From positions 1 to 39,321 of the forward strand of contig CAZQXS010000021.1 of NCBI GenBank assembly GCA_964597275.1: a DNA stretch of 39,321 nucleotides. Direction: 5' to 3'. Made by a program: the position numbers and the translations under genes. Below, piece after piece: positions 7,984 through 15,804 of the stretch. The notes under the pieces were generated by a model. It had not been told where the DNA came from. It worked only from the letters and a program-made list of their open reading frames with translations, and did not search any database. This DNA is from UBA8110 sp964597275 (GTDB taxonomy: Bacteria > SAR324 > NAC60-12). Position 1 is the first letter of the stretch. Each line of letters begins with the position of its first letter.

Positions 7984-8858
7984 TCGCCGGGCTGCACGGT
8001 CACGAGGTCGCCGCTGAGGATTTTTCCCCGGAACTGCGGGGGCACCACTGCCCACGAGGTGAAGTCCAGCACCTCGACGATTTGCAACTGCCCGACTTCC
8101 TCGTAGTTGGTTTCCGTGACCTTGGTGCCGTCGCTTTCAACGCGCTCGCGACGTTTGCGGCGATAGACCTTGCAGAGCCGCCCGGAGGTGAGGTTGCGGT
8201 CGCGTCCCAGATTGACCACCGCAAAGGCGCGGTCGTTGTAGGTTTCCAGAATGAAGCCCTCCATCGGCAGGGTCTTCTGGATTTTGGTGCGCAACTCCCG
8301 GAACCGCTGGGCGGACTCGGAAAAGACGAAGGTGAACTCGTCCCGGAGCATCAGCTTGGGCGGATCGACACGGAAAACTTGCAGGCCGATGTAGGTGCTC
8401 CAGTCGTCCGGAGACGCCCGCACCGGACTGGGGGTCACGCGCAGCAGCCCAACGTACTCGGCTTGCAGACGTTTGCCGAGCCGCAGCAAGTCCTGCTGCG
8501 AGTTGCGGTTGAAGCCCTGAAACTCCTGAAACCCCAGCACGCCCCGAACCCGCTCCGCCTCGATCACCTTGAGGTCGGAGTACTCCTCCAGAGCCGACAG
8601 CACAAAGCTCTCGCTCAGGGTCTTGTGGTAGCGCGAAAGCCGCCCAACAAATTCCGTGGGTGCAAAGGCGATGTACGGGGATTGCGCCTGATCCTCCACC
8701 GTCGGGTAGGTTTCCGACTGCTTCAGGTCCAGCGCGGTCTGTGTGGCGGTGCGGAAGTTGTACTGGGGCTTTTTCTGGCAACCCGCCACCCAAAGAGTGA
8801 GAACGGCGCAGGCGAGCCAGCCCACCTGCCGCCAGCGGATTATGGAGTGTGCAACCAT
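7980..8858 (-). CDS. Lipoprotein with TolB/CsgG-like N-domain and FlgT-like C-terminal domain
   Basis: The N-terminus has a signal with a lipobox ending WVAGC (Cys27), so an outer-membrane or periplasmic lipoprotein is expected. Residues of about 55-150 (IAFAPTEFVGRL, then an AERV-type strand and LGKRLQAEYVGLLRV) look like the nucleotide-binding-protein-like fold of FlgT-M/CsgG/TolB-N domains. The last 85 residues (AVVNLGRDRNLTSGRLCKVYRR ending in GDLVTV) look like the beta-barrel of the FlgT C-domain. That similarity is judged by eye. Flagellar genes are elsewhere in the window, so a FlgT-like H-ring role is possible but unproven. The gene overlaps the flavin reductase gene by 19 bases and the cyclo-ligase gene by four. 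Confidence 0.65.
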   Translation of the reverse strand: MVAHSIIRWRQVGWLACAVLTLWVAGCQKKPQYNFRTATQTALDLKQSETYPTVEDQAQSPYIAFAPTEFVGRLSRYHKTLSESFVLSALEEYSDLKVIEAERVRGVLGFQEFQGFNRNSQQDLLRLGKRLQAEYVGLLRVTPSPVRASPDDWSTYIGLQVFRVDPPKLMLRDEFTFVFSESAQRFRELRTKIQKTLPMEGFILETYNDRAFAVVNLGRDRNLTSGRLCKVYRRKRRERVESDGTKVTETNYEEVGQLQIVEVLDFTSWAVVPPQFRGKILSGDLVTVQPGE

Positions 8859-9331
8859 GTGTACTGACCTTGGAAGTACAAGAGAGGATCGCCCTCCCGG
8901 AACTCAAAGCGCTCGACCTCGCCGAGGATGATTTGGTGATCGCCCCCTTCGACGGCTTGCTGCACCTTGCAATCGAAAACGGCAAGTGCCCTTTTCAGCA
9001 GCGGCATCTGACCGGATTCCCAATCCCAGTCCCCCTCATCGTAACGCCGGGGGTGTTCCTCAAAGGCGAACTGGTCCGAAAGCCGCTGCTGGTCGCTGCC
9101 CAAGACGCTGATGCCAAAACGTCCCTGCTCCAGCAGCGGCTCCAGCATTCTTGAGTCGTGCTCCAAGCTGAACAACACAAGCGGCGGATTCAGCGAAACG
9201 GACGCGAACGAATTGATCGTCACGCCCATCAATCCGCCGTCCGGGGCAAGCGTGGTCACCACCGCGATTCCGGTGGCGAAGCGCCCCAACGCACTGCGGA
9301 AGGAGCGGGTGTCGGCTTGAGGTTCCTGCAC
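8840..9331 (-). CDS. Flavin reductase-like FMN-binding protein (HpaC/RutF family)
   Basis: The 163-residue protein matches the split-barrel flavin reductase family. FRSALGRFATGIAVVTT is followed by GVTINSFASVSLNPPLVLFSL, the flavin-binding block, and by DHQIILGEVERFE near the C-terminus. Members reduce FMN or FAD with NAD(P)H, usually for a partner monooxygenase. None is present here, so the physiological partner is unknown. The start is GTG at 9331, 11 bases after the ahcY stop. The gene's TAA lies inside the start of the next gene, a lipoprotein. Confidence 0.85.
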   Translation of the reverse strand: MQEPQADTRSFRSALGRFATGIAVVTTLAPDGGLMGVTINSFASVSLNPPLVLFSLEHDSRMLEPLLEQGRFGISVLGSDQQRLSDQFAFEEHPRRYDEGDWDWESGQMPLLKRALAVFDCKVQQAVEGGDHQIILGEVERFEFREGDPLLYFQGQYTWLHTP

Positions 9332-9342
9332 GAAGTACGGAC

Positions 9343-10662
9343 TCAGTAGCGATAATTCTCAGGCTTGTACGGTCCCTCCACCGGAATGCCCGTGTACTCG
9401 GACTGCTTGGCGGTCAAGGTGTCCAACGTCGCGCCGAGTTTCTTGAGGTGCAACATCGCCACCTTTTCGTCCAGCGCCTTGGGCAACACGTACACCTGCT
9501 TCTCGTAGCCGCTGCCGTTCGCCCAAAGGTCAATCTGCGCCAGCACTTGGTTGCAGAAGCTGTTGGACATCACAAACGCGGGATGACCGGTCGCACAACC
9601 CAAGTTCACCAAGCGTCCTTCTGCGAGCAGCAGGATGCGCTTGCCGTCGGGCCAGACGTATTGATCCACTTGGGGCTTGATGTTGATGAGTTGAATGTCC
9701 GGATCGCTGTTGAGCGAGGCCACGTCAATCTCAATGTCGAAGTGCCCGATGTTGCAGACAATCGCATTATCCTTCATTGCGTCCAGATGCTCGCGGCGGA
9801 TCACATCGCAGCATCCGGTCGTGGTCACAAACAAGTCCGCGCTGGAGACGACCTCGGCCATCGGTCGGACTTCGTATCCCGCCATCGCTGCCTGCAGGGC
9901 ACAGATGGGGTCAATCTCGGTGATCACCACCCGCGCTCCCTGTCCTCGCAAGGATTCTGCCGAACCCTTGCCCACATCCCCATAGCCCGCAACCACCGCC
10001 AGCTTGCCCGCCAGCATCACGTCCGTGGCCCGCTTGATGCCGTCCAGCAACGACTCGCGGCAACCGTAAAGGTTGTCGAACTTGCTCTTCGTGACCGAGT
10101 CGTTGACGTTGAACGCAGGCAGCTTCAGCGTTCCCTGCTGCACCATCTGATGCAACCGATGGACCCCGGTGGTGGTCTCCTCGGAAACCCCACGGATTTC
10201 GGCGAGGAGTCCCGGATGCTTCTCGTGGACGTAGCCCGTGAGGTCGCCGCCGTCGTCAAGCAGCAGGTTCGGTCCCTGGCCTCCGGGCCACTTCAGGGTT
10301 TGCTCGATGCACCACCAGTACTCCTCCTCGGTCTCGCCCTTCCACGCGAAGACCGGAACGCCCGTGGCTGCAATCGCCGCCGCCGCTTCGTCCTGTGTGG
10401 AGAAGATGTTGCATGAGGACCACCGCACCTCGGCACCCAACGCCGTCAGTGTCTCGATCAGCACCGCCGTTTCCACCGTCATGTGCAACGATCCCGTGAT
10501 CCGGGAACCCGCTAGGGGCTTGCTCTCGCCGTACTCCTCGCGGAGGGCCATCAGGCCCGGCATTTCGTTTTCGGCAAGGGTGATTTTCTTGCGGCCCAGA
10601 TCAGCGAGTGAGAGGTCGGCCACCTTGTGGTCGGTACGAGTGCTGGAAGCGATGTCGTTCAT
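9343..10662 (-). CDS. ahcY: Adenosylhomocysteinase (S-adenosylhomocysteine hydrolase)
   Basis: The enzyme splits S-adenosylhomocysteine into homocysteine and adenosine using tightly bound NAD, and so maintains the methylation cycle. The 439-residue protein has the substrate block ITGSLHMTVETAVLIETL, the LPAFNVNDSVTKSKFDN catalytic segment, the NAD motif GYGDVGKG (226-233), NIGHFD and the C-terminal KPENYRY tail that contacts NAD in the neighbouring subunit. ATG at 10662 has AAGGA seven bases upstream. It heads a six-gene minus-strand run with short gaps or overlaps. The 5' leader of up to 236 bases contains a stable hairpin, but I could not fit it to a known SAH or SAM riboswitch. Confidence 0.97.
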   Translation of the reverse strand: MNDIASSTRTDHKVADLSLADLGRKKITLAENEMPGLMALREEYGESKPLAGSRITGSLHMTVETAVLIETLTALGAEVRWSSCNIFSTQDEAAAAIAATGVPVFAWKGETEEEYWWCIEQTLKWPGGQGPNLLLDDGGDLTGYVHEKHPGLLAEIRGVSEETTTGVHRLHQMVQQGTLKLPAFNVNDSVTKSKFDNLYGCRESLLDGIKRATDVMLAGKLAVVAGYGDVGKGSAESLRGQGARVVITEIDPICALQAAMAGYEVRPMAEVVSSADLFVTTTGCCDVIRREHLDAMKDNAIVCNIGHFDIEIDVASLNSDPDIQLINIKPQVDQYVWPDGKRILLLAEGRLVNLGCATGHPAFVMSNSFCNQVLAQIDLWANGSGYEKQVYVLPKALDEKVAMLHLKKLGATLDTLTAKQSEYTGIPVEGPYKPENYRY

Positions 10663-10799
10663 GAGGATGTCCTTGGTTGGTCAAAAAGGTTCGCGCCCAA
10701 ATCCGGGGGTTCCCGTCGGGCAGGCTCAACAAATCAGCATGGCATTTTCCATCGGATTCGCAAGCTTAAATCACTCCATTCGCATGAAGCGATTTCGAC

Positions 10800-10824
10800 A
10801 GGGTGCGGTATCCGCTTGCACCCT
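10800..10824. repeat. Strong inverted repeat in the ahcY/histidine kinase divergent region
   Basis: AGGGTGC (10800-10806) and GCACCCT (10818-10824) form a 7-bp stem. The 11-base loop itself starts with GG and contains a CCGC that can pair with GCGG of the stem. It lies about 140 bases upstream of ahcY and 75 bases upstream of the kinase start. It could be an operator or a leader hairpin. No T-run follows on either strand, so a terminator is unlikely. Confidence 0.5.
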
Positions 10825-10898
10825 CCGGGCGTTCGCGATATTTCTTTCTGCATCTCCTGCCGCTTCGGGGGAGACGGCAGGAAGCCCGTGAGTTGACC

Positions 10899-12185
10899 AT
10901 GTACCAATCCACCGATCACCAACAAACCAAGCGCCGCCGCAAAAAACGGGACTTCACCCTGAACCCGCCCCCGAAGGCGAAGCTCAAGGGAAACCCCCAA
11001 GGTGAGGGGCGCTTCAAAGTCCGGAAGTACCATTTTCCACTGCTGGGGCTGCTGATCACCGGACTGGTTTTTGCGCTGACGGAACTGCTGCCGTGGCAGG
11101 AGGCGCTGGCGGCCCTCAACGCACTGCCCGACCCCGGCCTGCTGTTCCGGATCCTCATCTCCGTTTCGGCGGGCCTGCTGGCGATGTCCTTTCTGCTCTG
11201 GCTGCGCTCGGCAGACATCATCCGGCAGGTGAACATCCTCTGCCGCGAGTTTCTGGCGTATCGCCGCCGACACGAATCCACCGACCTCGAAGAACTGCAA
11301 GGCCGCCAGCCACGCTCGGACATCGAGTGGCGCGTGGGCATCCTGCAGGAAGTGTGGCCCCGCTTTCAGTCCATGCAGAAGCAACTCGCCCAGAATGTCC
11401 GGGAGTTGCGGGATTCAAAGCAGGAGTTGGAATCCACCGTTTCCGACCTCCAGCGGGCCAAGGAGCAGGAGCGGAGCTTTGTGGAACTGGGCTACGCAGT
11501 CGCAGAGTTCGGACACGACATCGGCAACGCCAACGGCTCCATCCTCTCCTTCTCCTCCCTTCTGCTCCAGCAGCTCAACAAGGAGCAGGTCTCCAGCATG
11601 GACCTCCAGCGAGCATTGTCCTTCATCCGACGCATCGAGCATTCCTCGGCCAACATCCGGGATCTCACCCGCGACATCCTCGAAGTCGCACGCGGCATGG
11701 AGCTGCACCGCGAATCCATCCACATTGAGGACTTCCAATCCAAACTCGACACCCACCTCGGCTTTGTCCAGCAGCCGGTTGACGTGGACTATGTCTTTCC
11801 CCGCAATCCGGATTTCAGCTTCTCGGCAGACTCACGCAAGCTCGTCCGGGTGATCGTCAACTTGGTGAAAAATGCCTGGGAAAAGCTGAGGGATGACGAA
11901 AGCGGCCTCATCGAAATCCACTTCCGGCCCGACAATGCGGACCTGATCATCCATGTGTTTGACAACGGGGCGCCGATTTCAGAAACAGTCCTGCCCAACC
12001 TCTTTCAGGCGTTTCAGACCGAGGGCAAGCTGGATGGCACGGGACTGGGACTGGCGATCAGCCAGCGGATGGTGGAGTTGCACGGAGGCACGATCCGGGT
12101 GGAGAATGTCCCGGACGAGAAGGGGGTGCTGTTTGAGATTCGGCTCCCCGACTGCATTCAGACCGCCGCACAGCGCGTGGCCTGA
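10899..12185 (+). CDS. Membrane-bound sensor histidine kinase (orphan)
   Basis: The 428-residue protein has a basic N-terminal cytoplasmic tail, two membrane helices (about 44-63 and 81-102) with only a short loop between them, and a HAMP-like/coiled-coil linker (about 105-195). The dimerisation helix carries the likely phospho-acceptor H206 (AEFGHDIGN). A HATPase domain follows: N-box NLVKNAWEKL with N325, D355 in FDNGAPIS, and LDGTGLGLAISQRMVELHGG. The H-box lacks the usual proline after the Asn. There is no periplasmic sensing domain, and no response regulator lies nearby. I chose the ATG at 10899; an upstream in-frame extension has no membrane or domain support. Confidence 0.85.
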   Translation: MYQSTDHQQTKRRRKKRDFTLNPPPKAKLKGNPQGEGRFKVRKYHFPLLGLLITGLVFALTELLPWQEALAALNALPDPGLLFRILISVSAGLLAMSFLLWLRSADIIRQVNILCREFLAYRRRHESTDLEELQGRQPRSDIEWRVGILQEVWPRFQSMQKQLAQNVRELRDSKQELESTVSDLQRAKEQERSFVELGYAVAEFGHDIGNANGSILSFSSLLLQQLNKEQVSSMDLQRALSFIRRIEHSSANIRDLTRDILEVARGMELHRESIHIEDFQSKLDTHLGFVQQPVDVDYVFPRNPDFSFSADSRKLVRVIVNLVKNAWEKLRDDESGLIEIHFRPDNADLIIHVFDNGAPISETVLPNLFQAFQTEGKLDGTGLGLAISQRMVELHGGTIRVENVPDEKGVLFEIRLPDCIQTAAQRVA

Positions 12186-12193
12186 TGGGGCCA

Positions 12194-12212
12194 CAGCCGC
12201 ACTCGGCGGCTG
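12194..12212. terminator. GC-rich hairpin between convergent genes
   Basis: CAGCCGC (12194-12200), loop ACTCG, and GCGGCTG (12206-12212) begin eight bases after the histidine kinase stop codon and 16 bases before the convergent small gene's stop. There is no T-run on either strand, so it could be a factor-dependent or bidirectional 3' end structure. Confidence 0.4.
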
Positions 12213-12227
12213 CGAAAGTCCGACGAC

Positions 12228-12410
12228 TCAGTTGCAGACCGTCAAGGGGCGCACCAACGGCACCTTGAAGCGGGGGCGCATGTGCTGCTCTTCCAACAGC
12301 ATGTAATCCAAGTCGTACAAAAACGACTCAACGGCGCGGTCAACGCGCTGGTCAAAATCATCGGTGTGCATCGGGCTGGAAAGGCTCAGGTTTTGGTCTT
12401 GTCCGGACAT
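12228..12410 (-). CDS. Small acidic hypothetical protein (60 aa)
   Basis: The ATG at 12410 is preceded by AAAGAAAGGA with a spacing of four bases, one of the best ribosome-binding sites in the window, which supports it as a real gene. The product is rich in Asp, Glu and Leu, with DDFDQRVDRAVESFLYDLDYMLLEEQ predicted as one long amphipathic helix (shown here only as a composition, positions about 17-42) and a C-terminal RFKVPLVRPLTVCN tail. I recognise no family. It lies 175 bases downstream of rpsA on the same strand and is convergent with the histidine kinase gene. Confidence 0.65.
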   Translation of the reverse strand: MSGQDQNLSLSSPMHTDDFDQRVDRAVESFLYDLDYMLLEEQHMRPRFKVPLVRPLTVCN

Positions 12411-12553
12411 GGGGTCCTTTCTTTAGGGATGTGAGCAATAAGGGTGCCCGACCGGGACAATCCGGGCAGGTCTCTGATTTCCCTATCGGCAGGTGCGCGG
12501 AAAACTTGAGCGGAAAAAGCAGGTCGGCCTGATTTGGCGACCAGAGGGTGAGT

Positions 12554-12575
12554 CCGGGATGCCGAAACATCCCGG
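12554..12575 (-). terminator. Hairpin just after rpsA
   Basis: A perfect 8-bp stem, CCGGGATG (12554-12561) with CATCCCGG (12568-12575) around a six-base loop, starts about ten bases after the rpsA stop. On the minus strand it is followed by ACTCACCC rather than a T-run. It may therefore stabilise the rpsA 3' end or only partly terminate before the small gene. Confidence 0.45.
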
Positions 12576-12585
12576 TGGGTGAAGC

Positions 12586-14461
12586 TCAGGCTTCGGGAGA
12601 TTCGGCGGGTTGCTCGTCGTCCGCCTTCTTTGCCTTGGCGGTCTTTTTTGGAGCCGCCTTGGNNNNNNNNNNNNNNNNNNNNNNNNNNNNNNNNNNNNNN
12701 NNNNNNNNNNNNNNNNNNNNNNNNNNNNNNNNNNNNNNNNNNNNNNNNNNNNNNNNNNNNNNCCGGAGCGGTTTCTGCGTCCGCATCTGGAGCCGCTTCC
12801 GCCTCCGCCGCTGGCTCCTCTCCTTCCAGCGGAGATTCAACGCCAACCACGCCAAGGATGCTCAGGCCCAAGCGGCGTTCCTCCAAGTCCACCTTGATCA
12901 CACGGGCGTGAACCTCGGTGCTGACCGGATAGAACTCCGTGAGCTTGGCTTTCGGGATTGCAGAGTCCACCTCGGAGATGTGGACTAAGCCCTCAACCCC
13001 TTCCTCGACTTCAACGAAGATGCCGAAGTCCGTGATGTTCACGATGGTGCCCGCCACCTCAGAGGCGATCGGGTACTTCTCGTCCAAGTCCTTCCACGGA
13101 TCCTCGACGAGTTGCTTGACCCCCAGCGAGAGGCGTTCTTGCGAAACGTCAATGTTCAGCACCTTGACCTCGATCTCCTCGCCCTTCTTGGCCACCTCGG
13201 AAGGCTTGCAGAGCCGCTGGGACCACGAGATGTCGGAAATGTGGACCAGTCCGTCAATGCCCTCGTCCAGTCCGATGAAGACACCAAAGTCCGTGATGTT
13301 CCGAACCCGCCCCTTGACGATGCTGCCCACGGGGTAGCGGTCCATCGCCAGCCGCCACGGGTTCGGCTCGGCCTCCTTCATCGAAAGCGAAATGCGCTTG
13401 CGCTCGACGTCGAGGTCCTTGACGATCGCCTCGACCTCTTGGCCCAACTGCACGATCTTGGACGGATGCCGCACCTTCTTGGTCCATGACATCTCCGAAA
13501 CGTGGATCAAGCCCTCGACTCCCGGTTCCAACTCGATGAACGCGCCGTAGTCGGTCAGGCTGACGATCTTGCCGCCGATCTTGGTTCCAGGCTCGTACTT
13601 GTCGGCCACCAAATCCCACGGATTCGAGAACTTCTGCTTGTACCCCAGCGAAACTTTCTGGTCGTCCGGGTAGTACTTGAGGATCACGACTTCGACCTCG
13701 TCGCCGATGTTGAACATCTCCGAGGGGTGAACGATGCGCCCCCACGTCATGTCGGTGATGTGGAGCAGGCCGTCCACACCGCCCAGATCCACAAAGATTC
13801 CGTAGTCGGTGATGTTCTTGACGCTGCCGACGATGAGCGAGCCTTCCTTGAGAACCTTGAGGGTCTCTTTGCGCTTTTCCTCACGCTCGGCTTCCAGCAA
13901 CACCCGCCGGGAAAGCACGATGTTGCCGCGCTTGCGGTTGTACTTGAGGATCTTGAATTCCAAGCTCTCCCCCAAGAGCTTGTCGAGGTTGCGCACGGGC
14001 CGCAGATCCACCTGCGATCCCGGCAGGAACGCCTTGACGCCGATGTCCACCTGCATGCCGCCCTTGACGCGGGAGATGATGGTGCCGTTGACGGTGCCCT
14101 CTTGCTCAAAGATTTCGCCGACAGTCTCCCAGGTCCGGAGTTTTTCGGCTTTGCGCTTGGAAACAATGGTGACGCCGTCGTCGTCCTCCAGTGCCTCGAC
14201 GAAGACCTCAAAGATTTCGCCGATGTCGGCCTCCAGCACTCCTTCCTCATTCAGGAACTCTGAGGTCGGAACAAGGCAGTCGGACTTGAAGCCGATGTCA
14301 ACGGTGACCCACTCCTTGGTGGTGTCCGTTACGGTGCCCTTGACGATGTCCTGCTCCTTGACGCCCAGGAGGCTTTCTTCATAAAGCGCGTCAAAGTCCT
14401 CGTCTTCTTCAAAGAAGATAAATGGCTCGATGGCCGTGTTGCTGATTTCTGCTTCGGTCAC
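12586..14461 (-). CDS. rpsA: 30S ribosomal protein S1 (interrupted by an assembly gap)
   Basis: S1 binds mRNA on the 30S subunit and helps initiate translation. Six S1 RNA-binding repeats are visible. The last four have the typical signature, for example ITDYGIFVDLGGVDGLLHIT, LTDYGAFIELEPGVEGLIHV and ITDFGVFIGLDEGIDGLVHI. A low-complexity tail rich in Ala, Glu and Asp follows, and 100 N (12663-12762) interrupt it. Beyond the gap a Lys/Ala-rich piece (KAAPKKTAKAKKADDEQ) ends at TGA 12586. The two sides are in different frames only because the gap length is a placeholder. I chose GTG at 14461, with GAGAGA six bases upstream. A promoter is visible at 14547-14575. Confidence 0.95.
12663..12762. 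other. Assembly gap (100 N)
   Basis: Exactly 100 N replace an unknown length of sequence inside the low-complexity C-terminal tail of rpsA. A repetitive Ala/Lys/Pro-coding stretch is a plausible cause of the assembly break. Confidence 0.98.
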
Positions 14462-14517
14462 TGTGTTCTCTCTGGCTTGGGCCGCACCCACAGGTACGGG
14501 TTAGGGTTAACTCGTTG

Positions 14518-14532
14518 CGCCCAAAATGGGCG
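14518..14532. repeat. Short hairpin in the rpsA leader
   Basis: CGCCCA (14518-14523) and TGGGCG (14527-14532) flank a three-base loop. It lies about ten bases downstream of the expected rpsA transcription start, so it would form near the 5' end of the rpsA mRNA. S1 genes are often autoregulated through their leaders; a role here is inference. Confidence 0.4.
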
Positions 14533-14546
14533 TAGGCAAACTAGAG

Positions 14547-14575
14547 ATTATCCCAAGAACCGCCTCACGAGTCAA
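14547..14575 (-). promoter_or_regulatory. Sigma-70-type promoter for rpsA
   Basis: On the minus strand, TTGACT (14575-14570) and GATAAT (14552-14547) are separated by exactly 17 bases. Each box matches the consensus at five of six positions. Transcription would start near 14540, giving a leader of about 80 bases. The -35 box lies across the last codons of queG, so rpsA can be transcribed independently of it. Confidence 0.75.
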
Positions 14576-15731
14576 TGCGATTCGTACCGTCTTGGGGCTT
14601 CAGTGACTCCCGGATTTCCCGGCGGACTTCCTCGTCCGTTTCTGCGACAAGTGCCTGCTGCAACAGGCACTGTGCTTCCGGATGGGCGATCCGTCCCAGC
14701 GCCCATGCCGCATGCTGCCGAACCAGCGGCTCCCCATCCTGCAGGCCCTGTCCCAAGGCCGGGAGAGCTTGGGGGCTGCCCCAATTGCCCAGCGCCACCG
14801 CGATGTTGCGCAACAACCCGCGCCGTTTGGTGCGCTTGATCGGGCTGTTCCGGAAGCGGCGGCTGAACTCCTCCTGATCCATCCCCATCCATTCGAGCAG
14901 TTCTGGATGCTGGAACCCCGAACGCGGCTGAAAGGCCGGCTCTTGCGTTCTGGGGGCGTTCCGGTTCCACGGACAAACCTCCTGACAGAGGTCGCATCCG
15001 AAAATCCAGTTGCCCATTTGGGTCCGGAGTTCGCGGGGAATCGCGTCTCGGAGTTCGATGGTGAGGTAGGAAATGCAGCGGCGAGCATCCACTGTCCGAT
15101 CCGCGACAATCGCATCGGTCGGGCACACCTCAATGCAGCGGGTGCAGGAACCGCAGTCCACACGGGTGAACGGAACCTCCGGGGCCAAGGGAAAATCCAC
15201 AAGCAACTCCGCGAGGAAAAACCACGAACCCTGCGGCCAGTTGATGAGATTGGAGTGCTTGCCAAACCAGCCCAATCCGGCATGATGCGCCAGTTCGCGT
15301 TCCAGCAGCGGGCCGGTGTCCACACACGGACGATGCCGCCCGTTCCCCGCCCGGAAGTTCTGCCGAATGCCCTCGGACAGTTCCCGAAGCTTGTCCCGGA
15401 TGACCTCGTGATAGTCATCGCCCCACGCATAGCGACTCACCCGCCCCAGAGCCGGATTCGCGGATTTTTCAGGATCGGGGTCCACCGTTTGGTAGTGAAT
15501 GCCCAGCGCGATCAGGCTCTGGGCTTCCGGTAGCAGCCGCCGGGGATCTTCCTTGAGTGTGGCGTGCCGCTCCAAATATCCCATTGCTCCGGCATAGCCC
15601 TGACGGAGCCAATCCTGATAAATTCCGAGGGTCTGGCTGGGGCCGACCTTGGCGAATCCGACCAGGTCAAAACCCAGTTCCCCGGCTTTTTTTCGGACCC
15701 AGCGTTCCGGGGTTTCTTGCACTTCAGGCAA
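14565..15731 (-). CDS. queG: Epoxyqueuosine reductase
   Basis: QueG makes the last step of queuosine synthesis, reducing epoxyqueuosine in tRNA with cobalamin and two [4Fe-4S] clusters. The 388-residue protein has CVDTGPLLERE (catalytic-type Asp138), the first ferredoxin-like motif C193-x2-C196-x2-C199-x3-C203, then C219 and the second motif C246-x2-C249-x3-C253 followed by PWN. C-terminal HEAT-like repeats (ALGNWGSPQALPAL, HAAWALGRIAHPEA) bind tRNA in the family. The start is uncertain: TTG at 15731 or GTG at 15722, neither with a good ribosome-binding site. No other queuosine gene is in the window. Confidence 0.95.
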   Translation of the reverse strand: MPEVQETPERWVRKKAGELGFDLVGFAKVGPSQTLGIYQDWLRQGYAGAMGYLERHATLKEDPRRLLPEAQSLIALGIHYQTVDPDPEKSANPALGRVSRYAWGDDYHEVIRDKLRELSEGIRQNFRAGNGRHRPCVDTGPLLERELAHHAGLGWFGKHSNLINWPQGSWFFLAELLVDFPLAPEVPFTRVDCGSCTRCIEVCPTDAIVADRTVDARRCISYLTIELRDAIPRELRTQMGNWIFGCDLCQEVCPWNRNAPRTQEPAFQPRSGFQHPELLEWMGMDQEEFSRRFRNSPIKRTKRRGLLRNIAVALGNWGSPQALPALGQGLQDGEPLVRQHAAWALGRIAHPEAQCLLQQALVAETDEEVRREIRESLKPQDGTNRIDS

Positions 15732-15804
15732 AACAGGAGTGGCGAATGATGCAAAGTGATGGTAGGGTTTGCAAGTCTAACACACCTCATGCCTTGGTGC
15801 CACG

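Noticed and set aside
10740..10790. Possible SAM-II or SAH riboswitch upstream of ahcY
   Set aside because: The minus strand has TGATTTAAGCTTGC, which echoes part of SAM-II. The pairing stems are poor, the loop is short and the 3' GCTAAAA element is missing. The SAH aptamer core is also absent.
12386..12660. Extension of S1 past the gap to 12386
   Set aside because: After the gap the frame ending at 12586 encodes a Lys/Ala-rich tail consistent with S1. The longer frame runs through the terminator hairpin and has no S1-like sequence.
14501..14512. Telomere-like GGGTTAGGGTTA in the rpsA leader
   Set aside because: It is only two units and most likely chance.
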